A DNA stretch of 64,000 nt from Mycobacterium sp. 4858 (lineage in GTDB: Bacteria; Actinomycetota; Actinomycetes; Mycobacteriales; Mycobacteriaceae). Below the pieces are notes generated by a model. That model was not told the origin of the DNA, searched no databases, and worked only from the letters and a program-made list of their open reading frames with translations. The stretch spans positions 2,103,482-2,167,481 of the forward strand of contig NZ_LT968776.1 in assembly GCF_900240975.1 (NCBI RefSeq), read 5' to 3'. Below are positions 55,546 through 64,000 of this stretch, piece by piece; positions within the stretch are counted from its first letter, which is position 1, and each line of letters opens with the position of its first letter. A program made the translations under genes and the position numbers.

Positions 55546-56702
55546 AGCGGTTCGTCTCCCAGGAGCAGCAGTGTGGTGAACAAGGCGCCCGCTCCCCCGT
55601 TGCTGCACAACGCGATGTGCGCGTCGGGAACCTGGAGATCGCCCGCCTGCCCGCGCAGCTGCTGGACGGCCCGGACGGCCCGCTGCATCATCTGCGGATT
55701 GGAGCCCGCGTGGCTGAACGACATGGTCCCTCCGTCGGTGGTGATGGGGTGGCTGCCGTCGATGGCGATGTGGCCGTCGGCGACGAACGGACCGCCCTCG
55801 CCCTCGCCGCAGAACCCGAACGCCTCGAGCTGGCGGATGATCTCGAAGGAGAACGGGTCGTAGAGCTCCAGCACGTCGACGTCGTCGGGCCGCAGCCCGG
55901 CGTGGCCGAACGCCCGCTCGGCGGCGCGCCTGCCGACCACGCCGTTCACGTGTCCGTCGCGCCGCCCGGCGAGGTCCCACGCCGGCGGGTGCTGGTAGGA
56001 CGGGCCGTGGAAGTCGGCGCCGCTGCCCAGTACATAGACGGGTTGGCTTGCGCCGCCGGCCTTTTCGACGTCAGCCACGACCAGGGCGCACCCGCCTTCG
56101 GAGGTGGTGGCGCAGTCCAGGAGGTGGAAGGGGTCCGCGATGGGCCGGGATGCGGTGATGTCGTCCGGCGTGAAGGGTCCGCGTTGGTAGTAGACGGCTT
56201 CGGGGTTGCGCGATCCGTTGTTGCGGATGGTGGCGGCGACGATCGAAAGTTGTTCGCGCGTGGTGCCGTAGGTGTGCATGTGGCGGCGTGCGATGAGCGC
56301 GAACTCGGCGGTGGTGAACATGCCCCAGGGCGCGACGAATTCGTTTTCCGGCCGGGTCCAGGGCGCCGTCGCCTGGTGGTCGCGGTACTCGCCCGCCTGG
56401 GCGGCGACGAGCACCACCACGTCGGCCATGCCGTGCTCGATCGCGGTGACGGCCTCGGTGATCATGCCGACACCGAAGGCAAGGCCCTGCCACGCCGGGC
56501 CGAGGCGCAGGTCGTAGATGAGGGCGGTGGACAGCGGGCCCGCGCTGATCCCGTCAACGTCGTCCAGGCTCAGCCCGGCGTCGTCGAGCGCGCCGCGGAT
56601 GGCGCTCAGGGTCAGGGTCCGCGAGGTCTCGCCGTCCAGGCGCCGGCCCTGCCGGGTGTTGTGCACCCCGACGATCGCCGCGGTCCGCTTCGTCGCTGCC
56701 AA
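55542..56702 (-). CDS. SCP-x-type thiolase / lipid-transfer protein (Ltp-like)
   Basis: The 386-residue protein is a thiolase-fold enzyme of the SCP-x type: AAIVGVHNTRQGRRLDGE at the N-terminus, VVVLVAAQAGEYRDHQAT, DPFHLLDCATTSEGGCALVV (site of a conserved Cys/His-containing loop), VLELYDPFSFEIIRQLEAFG and ALCSNGGAGALFTT at the end. Homologues act with DUF35 partners in aldolase reactions on CoA esters. The start is TTG at 56702 with AAGGA nine bases upstream. The next gene is its DUF35 partner. Second such pair: 60902-62531. Confidence 0.88.
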   Translation of the reverse strand: MAATKRTAAIVGVHNTRQGRRLDGETSRTLTLSAIRGALDDAGLSLDDVDGISAGPLSTALIYDLRLGPAWQGLAFGVGMITEAVTAIEHGMADVVVLVAAQAGEYRDHQATAPWTRPENEFVAPWGMFTTAEFALIARRHMHTYGTTREQLSIVAATIRNNGSRNPEAVYYQRGPFTPDDITASRPIADPFHLLDCATTSEGGCALVVADVEKAGGASQPVYVLGSGADFHGPSYQHPPAWDLAGRRDGHVNGVVGRRAAERAFGHAGLRPDDVDVLELYDPFSFEIIRQLEAFGFCGEGEGGPFVADGHIAIDGSHPITTDGGTMSFSHAGSNPQMMQRAVRAVQQLRGQAGDLQVPDAHIALCSNGGAGALFTTLLLLGDEPL

Positions 56703-56724
56703 CTCCGTGTTCCTTTGCGTCGCT

Positions 56725-57060
56725 CTAGTTTTCGTCCGCCACGACGCCCAGGTAGGTGCCGACGACGTCGCACTGTCGCCCGTCGCGGGTGATCGTCCCG
56801 ATCGTCGTGGCGCGGGCGCCGGTCGGCGGGCCGCCGGTGCCCCTCTTCACGATGTCGATCCGCACGTCGACGGGCCGCGCGGTCTGTGGGTCGGTGATCT
56901 CGACGACCATCGCGACCGCACGCTCCCGCTCGTCCCACTCGACACTGGTGATGCGGTGCCGTGCGGTCAACTCGATCACCACGGAGTCTTGGCGGACCAA
57001 AAAGCGCACCGGGGCGCACAATTCGCCGGCGCGCGGTGGGACGCACAGGGTGACCGCCAT
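56725..57060 (-). CDS. Hypothetical protein in catabolic operon
   Basis: The 111-residue protein starts MAVTLCVPPRAGELCAPVRF and contains strand-rich text (VIELTARHRITSVEWDERER, VDVRIDIVKRGTG, DVVGTYLGVVADEN). A beta-barrel-like pattern is possible; the closing CDVVGTYLGVV could be a strand. No family was recognised. It lies one base after the CoA-transferase stop and 22 bp before the thiolase, so it is part of the same operon. Confidence 0.6.
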   Translation of the reverse strand: MAVTLCVPPRAGELCAPVRFLVRQDSVVIELTARHRITSVEWDERERAVAMVVEITDPQTARPVDVRIDIVKRGTGGPPTGARATTIGTITRDGRQCDVVGTYLGVVADEN

Positions 57061-57061
57061 G

Positions 57062-59389
57062 TCACAGGCCCGCCGGCCGGGCGCTGATGGTTCCGGACTC
57101 CCGCAGCGCGGCCAGGTCCTGTTGGCTGCGTCCCAGCACGCCCGTCAGGACCTCCTCGGTGTGCTGGCCGTACAGCGGCGGTATCCGGCGGATCCACCGC
57201 CGCGGTCGGCCCAGGAAGGCGAACGGCATTGCGGTGCACAGGAAGGAGCCGGCGACCGGATGGTCGACGGTTTCCCAGAAGCCCCGCGCGTGCAGGTGCT
57301 GGTCGCTCAGCAGGGCCGGGGCCGGCGTGACCGGCGCCGCGGCCGCCCCCGCGGCACGCAGCGCTTCGACCGCGTCGCCCACCGACCGCCCTGCGGTCCA
57401 GTCGGAGATCAGCTTGTCGACTTCGTCCGGCCGGTCCCGCCAGTCGGCGGGCCGCAGGTCCGGTCGGCCCAGCAGCCGCGCCAGGGCCGCGCGGGCGGCC
57501 TCGTTCGTCGCGGCCAGCGCGACCCACTCGTCGTTGCCCCGGCAGCGGTAGACCCCTTGGGGGCTGGCATCCGGGCCGCGATTCCCGTTGCGCCGCATTC
57601 GGATTCCGAATCGCGAATACTCCAGCACCATCTCGGCGGCGACGTTCAACGCCGCCTCGACCATGGTGGACTCGACATGCATCCCGTTTCCGTCGCGGTC
57701 GCGGATCACCAGTGCGGCCACCGCGGCGAACGCCGCGTGCAGACCCGCGATCGGATCGCACACGCCGCGGGGAATCACCGGGGGCCCGTCGGCGTGCCCG
57801 GTCATCCACGCCATGCCGGTCGCCTGTTCCATCGTCTGTGCGAAGCCCACGCGGTCACGCCAGGGGCCGTCGAGGCCGAAGGCGGGCATCCGCACCATGA
57901 TGGCGCGGGGGTTGGCCGCGCGCACGGCATCCCAGCCCAGGCCGAAGTTCGTCATCACCCGCGGCGAGAAGTTCTCGACGACCAGATCGCTTGCGGCCAC
58001 CAGCTCCAGCGCGATCGCCCGCCCCGCCTCGGTGCTGAGCTCGACGCTGACGGCGCGTTTGTTGTTGTTGCTGCACAGAAAGACCGGGCCCCACTCCCAC
58101 CACTGGTCCCAGCTGGGTGGACGGCCGGCGGAGAACCGCATGCCGTCGGGCCGCCGGACCCCCTCGACTTTGATCACGTCCGCGCCCAGGGCGCCCAGCA
58201 GCTGAGTGGCGACCGGTCCCGCCCAGAACGCGGTGAAATCGGTTATCCGCGTGTCCGCGAGCGGCAGCGTGTCCGCCCCGCGGCGGGGGATGTGCCGTGG
58301 TGGCCACTCGACGCGGCCGTTGTCGGCGCCGAGCCGCGGCGCCGGTCCCGGCGGCCTGGTCGTTATCGCGTCGCTGCGATAGGGCACCCTCGGCTGCAAC
58401 CCACCGGCCGCGGATTCGACGAACACCCCGCGCTCCACGAAATGGTCGATGTGAGGGAGCATTTCGGGTGTCCCGATCGGTGCCACCGGGATGCGGAAGG
58501 CGACCGCGAGGTCGACGATCTCCTGGGTGGTGCGCGACTGGGTCCACTGCGTGACCATGCCGAGGAATTCGTCGCGGCGGGCGACGCGGCCGTCGAACGA
58601 GGCCAGCTCGACGTCGTCAAGGAGATCGGGGCGGTCGATGAGCACCAGGAAGTCCTGGAACTGCTGCGCGGTGATGGTGCAGAAGCCGACCATGCCGTCG
58701 GCCGTGGGGACGATCGAGGGCAGCTCCAGGCTGCGCCGGCCCAACAGGGAATCCGCGCCCAAAACGCTGGCCGACATGGCGGACAGGCCGCCCATCGCAA
58801 TCACCATCGCCTCGTAGGTCGAGACGTCGATGACCTCGCCCCGGCCGCCCCGGGCGGCGTGCCGGGCGGTCGCCGCGGCGACCGCGGCCGCGAAGGTGCC
58901 CGCCAACCACTCGCCGAGCTGACCGCCTGCCTGCACCGGTTCGTCCTCCGGCCAGCCCCGGCCGGCCGTCGAGCCGCACAACGCCTGCAGGATGAACTCG
59001 TTGGCGAGCACCCGGTCGTCGACGTAGGGTCCCGTCGTGCCGAACGGTGTCACGGCCACCACCACGGTCGAACCGGCGGTGTGGGCGGTGATGCGGTCGA
59101 GCGTCCAACCGTCGGTCAAGTCGGTGAGCACGATGTCGGCACCGGCCAGCAGCGCGGTGATCTCCGCCCCGCCGTTGTCGAGCACCGATTTCTTGCCGGC
59201 GGCCAGGTAGGCGAACAACGCCCCGGCTGGGCCGCCGGCAGATCGCCGACGGATCGAATCACCTTGTGGCGATTCGACCTTCACAACGTCGGCGCCCGCG
59301 TCGGCGAACATCTTGCCGCAGTAGGACACGGCGATCCCGTTGGAGAGCTCCAGCACACGCCAGTCGGCGAACGGCGCCCGTCCTGCCAC
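57062..59389 (-). CDS. Double-domain CaiB/BaiF family CoA-transferase
   Basis: The 775-residue protein holds two CaiB-type units. The first begins WRVLELSNGIAVSYCGKMFA, with DAGADVVKVESPQGDSIRR and GTTGPYVDDR. The second begins TLPLADTRITDFTAFWAGPV, with LGADVIKVEGVRRPDGMR, AVSVELSTEAGRAIALELVA and VVENFSPRVMTNFGL. Standard members are about 400 residues and dimeric, so this is an intramolecular duplicate or fusion. Family III CoA-transferases move CoA between acids. The GTG at 59389 sits two bases after the amidohydrolase stop; a GTG at 59482 is possible. It likely activates a substrate of the cluster. Confidence 0.88.
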   Translation of the reverse strand: MAGRAPFADWRVLELSNGIAVSYCGKMFADAGADVVKVESPQGDSIRRRSAGGPAGALFAYLAAGKKSVLDNGGAEITALLAGADIVLTDLTDGWTLDRITAHTAGSTVVVAVTPFGTTGPYVDDRVLANEFILQALCGSTAGRGWPEDEPVQAGGQLGEWLAGTFAAAVAAATARHAARGGRGEVIDVSTYEAMVIAMGGLSAMSASVLGADSLLGRRSLELPSIVPTADGMVGFCTITAQQFQDFLVLIDRPDLLDDVELASFDGRVARRDEFLGMVTQWTQSRTTQEIVDLAVAFRIPVAPIGTPEMLPHIDHFVERGVFVESAAGGLQPRVPYRSDAITTRPPGPAPRLGADNGRVEWPPRHIPRRGADTLPLADTRITDFTAFWAGPVATQLLGALGADVIKVEGVRRPDGMRFSAGRPPSWDQWWEWGPVFLCSNNNKRAVSVELSTEAGRAIALELVAASDLVVENFSPRVMTNFGLGWDAVRAANPRAIMVRMPAFGLDGPWRDRVGFAQTMEQATGMAWMTGHADGPPVIPRGVCDPIAGLHAAFAAVAALVIRDRDGNGMHVESTMVEAALNVAAEMVLEYSRFGIRMRRNGNRGPDASPQGVYRCRGNDEWVALAATNEAARAALARLLGRPDLRPADWRDRPDEVDKLISDWTAGRSVGDAVEALRAAGAAAAPVTPAPALLSDQHLHARGFWETVDHPVAGSFLCTAMPFAFLGRPRRWIRRIPPLYGQHTEEVLTGVLGRSQQDLAALRESGTISARPAGL

Positions 59390-59391
59390 GT

Positions 59392-60729
59392 TCAGTTGCC
59401 CAGGGTGGTGGTACGCCCCGATATTCCGGCGGCTTCGGCCGTCACCTGCGACTGCAGGGCGAATTGCGTCATCCGGGTCCACGCGTCCCGGTCGCGCTGG
59501 CTCGCCCGGCGGCCGACGTGCGTCACCACGTCGACGTCGGCGGCTTGCGCGCGCAGGTAACCGGCGCGGGCGTGCTCCTTGGGGATGTGCTGGAACGGGT
59601 CGAACGAGTATGCGGCCATGGCGTTTTGGTGGGTGATCTTGTCGATGACCCGGTCATCGAGATGCCCCATGGTCTCCATCACGTCCTCGGGCGCAAACGG
59701 CCAGTTGCTGTCCGAGTGGGGAAAGTCGGACTCCCAGCACAGCATGTCCTCGTTGAACCATTCCATGTTGCGCACACCGACCTTGTCGCTGATGAAGCAC
59801 GTGTAGAAGTGCCGCTTGAACACGTCGGTAGGCCCGCGGTAACCGGGCGGGAACTTGGCCTGCGTCCATCCCGAATGGCGGTTGTAGACGTGTTCGGCGC
59901 GCCACAAAAAGTACGGTATCCAGCCGACGTCTCCCTCGGTGAGCGAGAACTTCAGCTGGGGGAAGTCCGCCCAGAACTCGGCCCAGATCAGCTCGGTGAA
60001 GGTGAACATGCTCATCATCGACGACGCCGTCATCTGCACACTGGGCGGGGCGTCCGTCGACACCTGCGGGCTCCGTGACGCGGACCCGACGTGCGTGCAC
60101 AGCACCGTGTTGTTCTCGCAGACCGCCGCGAACAGCGGGTACCAGTACTTGGTGTGAATGCTGGGCATTTGCAACGCCTCTGGGTTCTCCGAGAACGTCA
60201 CCGCGTGGCAGCCCTTGCCGGCGAGGCGCTTGACCTCCTTCGCCGCCTCGGCCACGTCGAACAGCGGCAGGATGCCGCAGGGGATGAATCGGCCCGGGTA
60301 TGCCGCGCACCACTCGTCGATATGCCAGTCGTTGTAGGCCTTGATCATCACCAGGTTGACCGCACGGTCGGGGCCCTGGTTGAGGACCTGGCCGGAGAAG
60401 CCGGTGAAGTTGGGAAAGTTCAGGCCGGCCAGCTGACCGCCGGCGTTCATGTCGCGGACCCGTTCGTCGACGTTGAAGCAACCGGGGCGCATCTCGTCAT
60501 AGCGGGACGCGTCGATGTTGTACATCTCGCGGGGCTTTCCCGCCACGGCGTTCAATCCCATGTTCCGGCCGCGAACCTCGCCGTAGTACCACTGCTGGAC
60601 GCCGTCGGGTTCGGTCACCACCCGGGGCGCGCGGTCCTTGTACGTCGCGGGGACGTGGGCCTCGAACATGTCGGCGGGCTCGGCGATGTGGTCGTCCACG
60701 CTGATCAGGATCAAGTCGTCCTTGTTCAT
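59392..60729 (-). CDS. Amidohydrolase family 2 protein
   Basis: The 445-residue protein has the amidohydrolase fold: ILISVDDHIAEPADMFEAHV, YDEMRPGCFNVDERVRDMNA, CGILPLFDVAEAAKEVKRLA, TVLCTHVGSAS and LCWESDFPHSDSNWPFAPED. The metal-binding residues lie in DDH, THV and SDFPHSD. Members of this family include decarboxylases and metal-dependent hydrolases of ring-cleavage products. Two bases separate its stop from the CoA-transferase start. The upstream 172 bp form a promoter region. Substrate unknown. Confidence 0.86.
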   Translation of the reverse strand: MNKDDLILISVDDHIAEPADMFEAHVPATYKDRAPRVVTEPDGVQQWYYGEVRGRNMGLNAVAGKPREMYNIDASRYDEMRPGCFNVDERVRDMNAGGQLAGLNFPNFTGFSGQVLNQGPDRAVNLVMIKAYNDWHIDEWCAAYPGRFIPCGILPLFDVAEAAKEVKRLAGKGCHAVTFSENPEALQMPSIHTKYWYPLFAAVCENNTVLCTHVGSASRSPQVSTDAPPSVQMTASSMMSMFTFTELIWAEFWADFPQLKFSLTEGDVGWIPYFLWRAEHVYNRHSGWTQAKFPPGYRGPTDVFKRHFYTCFISDKVGVRNMEWFNEDMLCWESDFPHSDSNWPFAPEDVMETMGHLDDRVIDKITHQNAMAAYSFDPFQHIPKEHARAGYLRAQAADVDVVTHVGRRASQRDRDAWTRMTQFALQSQVTAEAAGISGRTTTLGN

Positions 60730-60901
60730 GCCGCGCTCCTCGGGGGGATCTGCGACTAGTAGATAATGGCGCCGATCACAGTGTCAACCGTGCGCCCGGC
60801 GCCGGCATCTCCGTGTTCGATTGCTGCGCAACGCGCACGGCCCACCTTAGTGAGCCGGCAGCTCCGCCGCTGGCTGCGGACTAATAGTCGCTGCCGCGAG
60901 A

Positions 60902-61315
60902 TCAGTCGGCCGGCTCGTACCGCAACATCGTCACGTCGTGCTCCGGGTAGTCGAAGAACACCGGCTTCACTCGCATCCCCACCCTCAGGTCGGCGGGATC
61001 GACGTTGACCATCTCGGTGGAAAACCTTGGCCCCTCGTCCCATTCGACGATGGCCAGCAGCTGCGGGACGGCGTCGGCGAAGTGCGGGCTGACCGGGCGG
61101 CGCGCCACGGTGTAGGAATACAACGTCCCCATCCCGGAGATCTCTCGCCATTCCAGATCGTCGGCGAGCGTGCGCGGTGCGCGCACCCGTGGGTAGAACA
61201 CGTAGCCGCCCAGCGAGGGCGAATACTGGATGACGATGCGGTGCTGCGCCAGTGCGTCCCAAAACGGTGCGCTGGTCGGGGTTTTCACGGGCATCGGGCG
61301 CTCGAAGGTGGCCAT
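60902..61315 (-). CDS. DUF35/OB-fold protein (second thiolase partner)
   Basis: The 137-residue protein has an OB fold similar to the one at 55114 (MGTLYSYTVARRPVSPHFAD, VGMRVKPVFFDYPEHDVTML). Its N-terminal region lacks the four-Cys zinc ribbon: the same position reads YSPSLGGYVFYPRVRAPRTL. Loss of the zinc site is unusual. It starts 7 bp after the thiolase stop, so the pair is co-transcribed. Confidence 0.85.
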   Translation of the reverse strand: MATFERPMPVKTPTSAPFWDALAQHRIVIQYSPSLGGYVFYPRVRAPRTLADDLEWREISGMGTLYSYTVARRPVSPHFADAVPQLLAIVEWDEGPRFSTEMVNVDPADLRVGMRVKPVFFDYPEHDVTMLRYEPAD

Positions 61316-61322
61316 GTCGGGA

Positions 61323-62531
61323 TCAATCCCCCTCGAGGATCAGTGTGGTTTGCTCGGACAGGATCCCCCCGTTGCCGGACACGAAGGCGCGGTGACAGTC
61401 GGCGACCTGCGCCGCGCCCGCGCGGCCCATGATCTGCCGGGTGGCATCGCAGACATGGTGCATGCCGCCGGCGAGCCCGGCCTGACCGAAGCCCAGTTGT
61501 CCGCCCGCGGTGTTGAGCGGGAAGTCGCCCCGGAAGGTCAGGTCATGGTTGGCGACGAACTCCATGCCCTTGCCCTTCTCGCAGAAGCCCGCGTCCTCCA
61601 GCGACAGCAGCACCGTGATGGTGTAGCAGTCGTAGATCGACACCATGTCCATCTGCTCGCGGCTCAGCTCGGTCATGGCGAACGCGGTGTCAGCTGCCTC
61701 CGCGATGGGAGTGTGCAGCAGGTCCTTGGCGTAGGTCGGGGTCTTGAACGGCACGTGTTCACCGAATCCCTTGACCCACACGGGCCGATGGCGCGCCCGC
61801 CCGGCGAGGTCGGCGTTGGCGACCACCACCGCGGCACCACCGACGCAGGGCATGACAATCTCCAGCATGTGCAACGGGTCGGCGATCACGGGGCTGGCCA
61901 GGACGTCGTCGACCGTCAGCGGCTTGTCCTTCCAGATCGCGCCCTCGGTGTGGTTGGCGTTGACCCGCTGGTCGACGACGATCTTGGCCATCGCCCGCTC
62001 GTCGTAGCCGTAGACGGCCGCGTAACGCTGGGCCACCTGCCCGTAGGGCCCGTTCTGCCCGAGATTGCCGTAGGGGATCTCGAATTCGGCCTGGGGAGAG
62101 CCGTATTGGTTGCTCGACGACCCGAAGAACATCGCGTCCACCATCGGCCTGGGTTTCTTCTTCGAAGTCGGCGTGATGTAGCGGGCCGGCAACGCGCACA
62201 GCACCGCGTCACAGATGCCCAGTTCGATCGCCGCGGCGGCCCGCCAGACCATGGCCGCCGCGCTTGCACCGCCCAGGTCGACGTGCTCGGCGAATCGCGC
62301 GCCGACGCCCAGGTATTCGGCAATGGTGGACGGCACGAAGATCTCCGACTCGGCCAGATGTGAGGCCACGATCCCGTTGACGACGTCACCGGGCAATCCG
62401 GCGTCTTCGAGGGCGGCGGCGGACAGTTCCGCCCATTGCTCGATCGCGAACGGCGCGAGCGAGGCCTTGTTGAGCCGCTCGGGGGGCAGCTCGACGTAGC
62501 CGACGATCGCGGCCTCTCCGCGTAATCCCAT
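61323..62531 (-). CDS. SCP-x-type thiolase (second copy)
   Basis: The 402-residue protein resembles the thiolase at 55542: AAIVGYVELPPERLNKASLA, ESEIFVPSTIAEYLGVGARF, DPLHMLEIVMPCVGGAAVVV, YDCYTITVLLSLEDAGFCEK and GNGGILSEQTTLIL. It is a paralogue rather than a copy. The ATG at 62531 was chosen because upstream frame text to 63692 is antisense shadow. Eight bp separate it from the acyl-CoA dehydrogenase stop, so all three genes form one operon with the DUF35 protein last. Confidence 0.88.
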   Translation of the reverse strand: MGLRGEAAIVGYVELPPERLNKASLAPFAIEQWAELSAAALEDAGLPGDVVNGIVASHLAESEIFVPSTIAEYLGVGARFAEHVDLGGASAAAMVWRAAAAIELGICDAVLCALPARYITPTSKKKPRPMVDAMFFGSSSNQYGSPQAEFEIPYGNLGQNGPYGQVAQRYAAVYGYDERAMAKIVVDQRVNANHTEGAIWKDKPLTVDDVLASPVIADPLHMLEIVMPCVGGAAVVVANADLAGRARHRPVWVKGFGEHVPFKTPTYAKDLLHTPIAEAADTAFAMTELSREQMDMVSIYDCYTITVLLSLEDAGFCEKGKGMEFVANHDLTFRGDFPLNTAGGQLGFGQAGLAGGMHHVCDATRQIMGRAGAAQVADCHRAFVSGNGGILSEQTTLILEGD

Positions 62532-62539
62532 GGGCGGTC

Positions 62540-64000
62540 CTACTTTCGGGGCAGTCCGAGAATCATCTGCGCGATGATGTTCAACTGAATCTCGCGGGTT
62601 CCGCCGCCGAGCAGCTCGGCGGGCAGGTGCAGGTAGCGCTCCACGATATCGGGGTCGGAATCGGCGGCCATCACCGCGCGACCGGTCAGGCGCAGCGTGG
62701 CCTCGAACGTCCTGCGCAACAGGACGTTCATCGCCACCTTGGCGATGCTGGAGGCCGGGCCCGACGCCTGGCCGTCGAGCAACCGAATGGTCTCCCGAAC
62801 GCCCAGCGCCTTGATGGCGTGCGTGTACGCGTCGAGCTCGCCGAGCGCGCGCAGCGCGTCGTCGCGGTCCGGTCCCGGTTCGGCCGCGAGCCGCCGCAGC
62901 GCCACCGCCCGGTCGAACTTGACGTATCCGCTGATGGCGGAGCGTTCTTCGGCCATGGTGGCGATCGCGAGGTTCCATCCGTCGGTGGGGGCGCCCAGCA
63001 ACATCTCGTCGGGGACGAAGACGTCGTTGAGGAACACCTCGTTGAAGTGCGCCTGCCCGGTGGCCGTTTTGATCGGCTGGATTTCGATGCCGGGCGACCG
63101 CATATCGAGGATGAAGTAGCCGATGCCGCGGTGCTTGCTGGCCTCGGGGTCGGTGCGCGCCAGCAGGGCGCCAAGGTCGGCGTACTGCGCCAACGACGTC
63201 CAGATCTTGTGGCCGTTGACCCGCCAACCGCCGTCGACCTTGGTCGCCCGGGTGGCCAGCGACGCCAGGTCGGAGCCGGCGCCCGGCTCGCTGAACAGCT
63301 GGCACCAGTGAATCTCGCCGCGTTGGGTCGGCGGAATCAGCTTTTCTTGCAGGTCTTTTGGTGCGGCGGCCAGCACCGAGGGCAGGATCCACTCGGCGAT
63401 GTTGAGGGACGGCCGGACCAGCCCGGGTCGCTTGGCGAACTCTTCGTCGATGATGAGCTGTTTGAGGGGACCCGCATCGACGCCCCACGGGGCCGGCCAG
63501 TGCGGCGCCATCAGGCCGGCATCGGCCAGCAACGTGCGCTGGGGCCCGGAGGCCTGGTCCGGGTAGTCGCCGTGCGGTGCCGGTGTGTCGTTGCGCAACT
63601 GCATTGCCGCATCCAGTGTCTCGGCGACCCAGGACCGGAACTCCGATTCCGCGTCGCCGAGATTCACCGACATGTCGCGCGTCTGGGTGCACGTGAGCTG
63701 TCCCAGCTGCCGCGCCCAGCGATTCGCCGGACCGATCGATCCCGCCAGGCTGATGGCCCGTCGCCAGTACAGGTGCACGTCGTGTTCCCAGGTGAAACCG
63801 ATGGCGCCGAGCATCGTCAGCGCGTCGAGCACCAGGTCGGGGATCGGTGAGACCGCGACCGTCGCCGCACCGCCGGAGGCCATTCGATGCTGGTCGAGCG
63901 ATTCATCGACGGCACGCACCGCGTCCCAGGCCGCCGCGGTGGCCAACTCGCTGCTGACCAACAGCATCGCCGCACTGTGCTGCAGCGCCTGGAAGGTTCC
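62540..64000 (-). CDS. Acyl-CoA dehydrogenase, double-domain type (5' end outside window)
   Basis: The frame is open to the window edge (486 residues here). It carries the end of one acyl-CoA dehydrogenase unit (TMLGAIGFTWEHDVHLYWRR, where a family Glu/Arg helix lies), a linker, and a complete second unit: CQLFSEPGAGSDLASLATRA, VNGHKIWTSLAQYADLGAL, and ELLGGGTREIQLNIIAQMIL. Such fused FadE proteins act as a pseudo-dimer in one chain, as in FadE34-type steroid side-chain dehydrogenases (family knowledge). The N-terminal unit's start is beyond 64000. A functional FAD would oxidise acyl-CoA to enoyl-CoA before the thiolase step. Confidence 0.88.
   Translation of the reverse strand, partial: GTFQALQHSAAMLLVSSELATAAAWDAVRAVDESLDQHRMASGGAATVAVSPIPDLVLDALTMLGAIGFTWEHDVHLYWRRAISLAGSIGPANRWARQLGQLTCTQTRDMSVNLGDAESEFRSWVAETLDAAMQLRNDTPAPHGDYPDQASGPQRTLLADAGLMAPHWPAPWGVDAGPLKQLIIDEEFAKRPGLVRPSLNIAEWILPSVLAAAPKDLQEKLIPPTQRGEIHWCQLFSEPGAGSDLASLATRATKVDGGWRVNGHKIWTSLAQYADLGALLARTDPEASKHRGIGYFILDMRSPGIEIQPIKTATGQAHFNEVFLNDVFVPDEMLLGAPTDGWNLAIATMAEERSAISGYVKFDRAVALRRLAAEPGPDRDDALRALGELDAYTHAIKALGVRETIRLLDGQASGPASSIAKVAMNVLLRRTFEATLRLTGRAVMAADSDPDIVERYLHLPAELLGGGTREIQLNIIAQMILGLPRK

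Noticed and set aside
61323..63692. 789-residue leftward frame
   Set aside because: The first 387 codons lie over the acyl-CoA dehydrogenase in a different frame and are Arg/Gly-rich shadow; the thiolase starts at 62531.

Overview
The window looks like the chromosome of a Mycobacterium, probably a non-tuberculous species. The DNA is very GC-rich, many starts are GTG or TTG, and genes often overlap by 4 bp (ATGA/GTGA). The gene content fits: an MmpL-type transporter, a deazaflavin-dependent nitroreductase-type protein, a mycofactocin-coupled SDR and an NDMA-type alcohol dehydrogenase, SCP-x-type thiolases, FadD and FadE proteins, Baeyer-Villiger monooxygenases and many TetR regulators. No rRNA, tRNA, CRISPR array or intact transposase was seen.

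Layout. 0-5.6 kb: the end of a CGNR zinc-finger protein, then a leftward run (IclR, LysR, MmgE/PrpD, DUF2127, SDR). 5.6-9.3 kb: rightward SnoaL-like/SDR pair, a CaCA-type cation exchanger and an SDR. 9.3-12.2 kb: a SulP permease coupled to an orphan sulfate-binding protein. 12.3-20.7 kb: DUF2252, alcohol dehydrogenase, two adjacent BVMOs, two divergent paralogous TetR genes around a perfect palindrome, and a luciferase-like monooxygenase. 20.7-24.1 kb: DoxX/DUF417-like protein, peroxiredoxin-like protein, divergent TetR, SRPBCC, mycofactocin-coupled SDR. 24.2-26.7 kb: copper cassette (CopZ-like chaperone and CopA-like ATPase) behind a CsoR-like site. 26.8-29.2 kb: membrane-anchored esterase and polysaccharide deacetylase.

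29.2-37.2 kb is the standout: an island bounded by two direct copies, 238 bp each, of the 3' end of the deacetylase gene. Its leftward genes encode a CHAT-domain peptidase, an alpha/beta hydrolase, a caspase-like C14 peptidase, a single-pass membrane protein and a DUF4185 protein. A rightward frame ends in six acidic nonapeptide repeats. Gene remnants lie at both edges, and base composition is lower in GC, clearly so over the caspase gene. The arrangement of two caspase-clan peptidases with a lipase-like enzyme suggests a conflict, stress or cell-death module; that function is inference.

37.5-52.5 kb: PPOX protein, a LuxR-type AAA regulator behind a 26-bp palindrome, DUF4242, gene remnants, a secreted lipase, flavodoxin-like and SRPBCC proteins, TetR and MmpL around tandem operators, Ddn-like protein, TetR and hydrolase around a three-part operator, and an SDR. 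52.9-64 kb: a catabolic cluster with FadD, PadR, two thiolase/DUF35 pairs, a double CaiB CoA-transferase, an amidohydrolase and the end of a double-domain acyl-CoA dehydrogenase. Together these could activate and shorten a CoA-linked substrate, possibly a sterol side chain or cyclic compound.

Several starts were moved inward from the longest open frame on the basis of Shine-Dalgarno sequences, gene overlaps or family length; these are stated in each entry.
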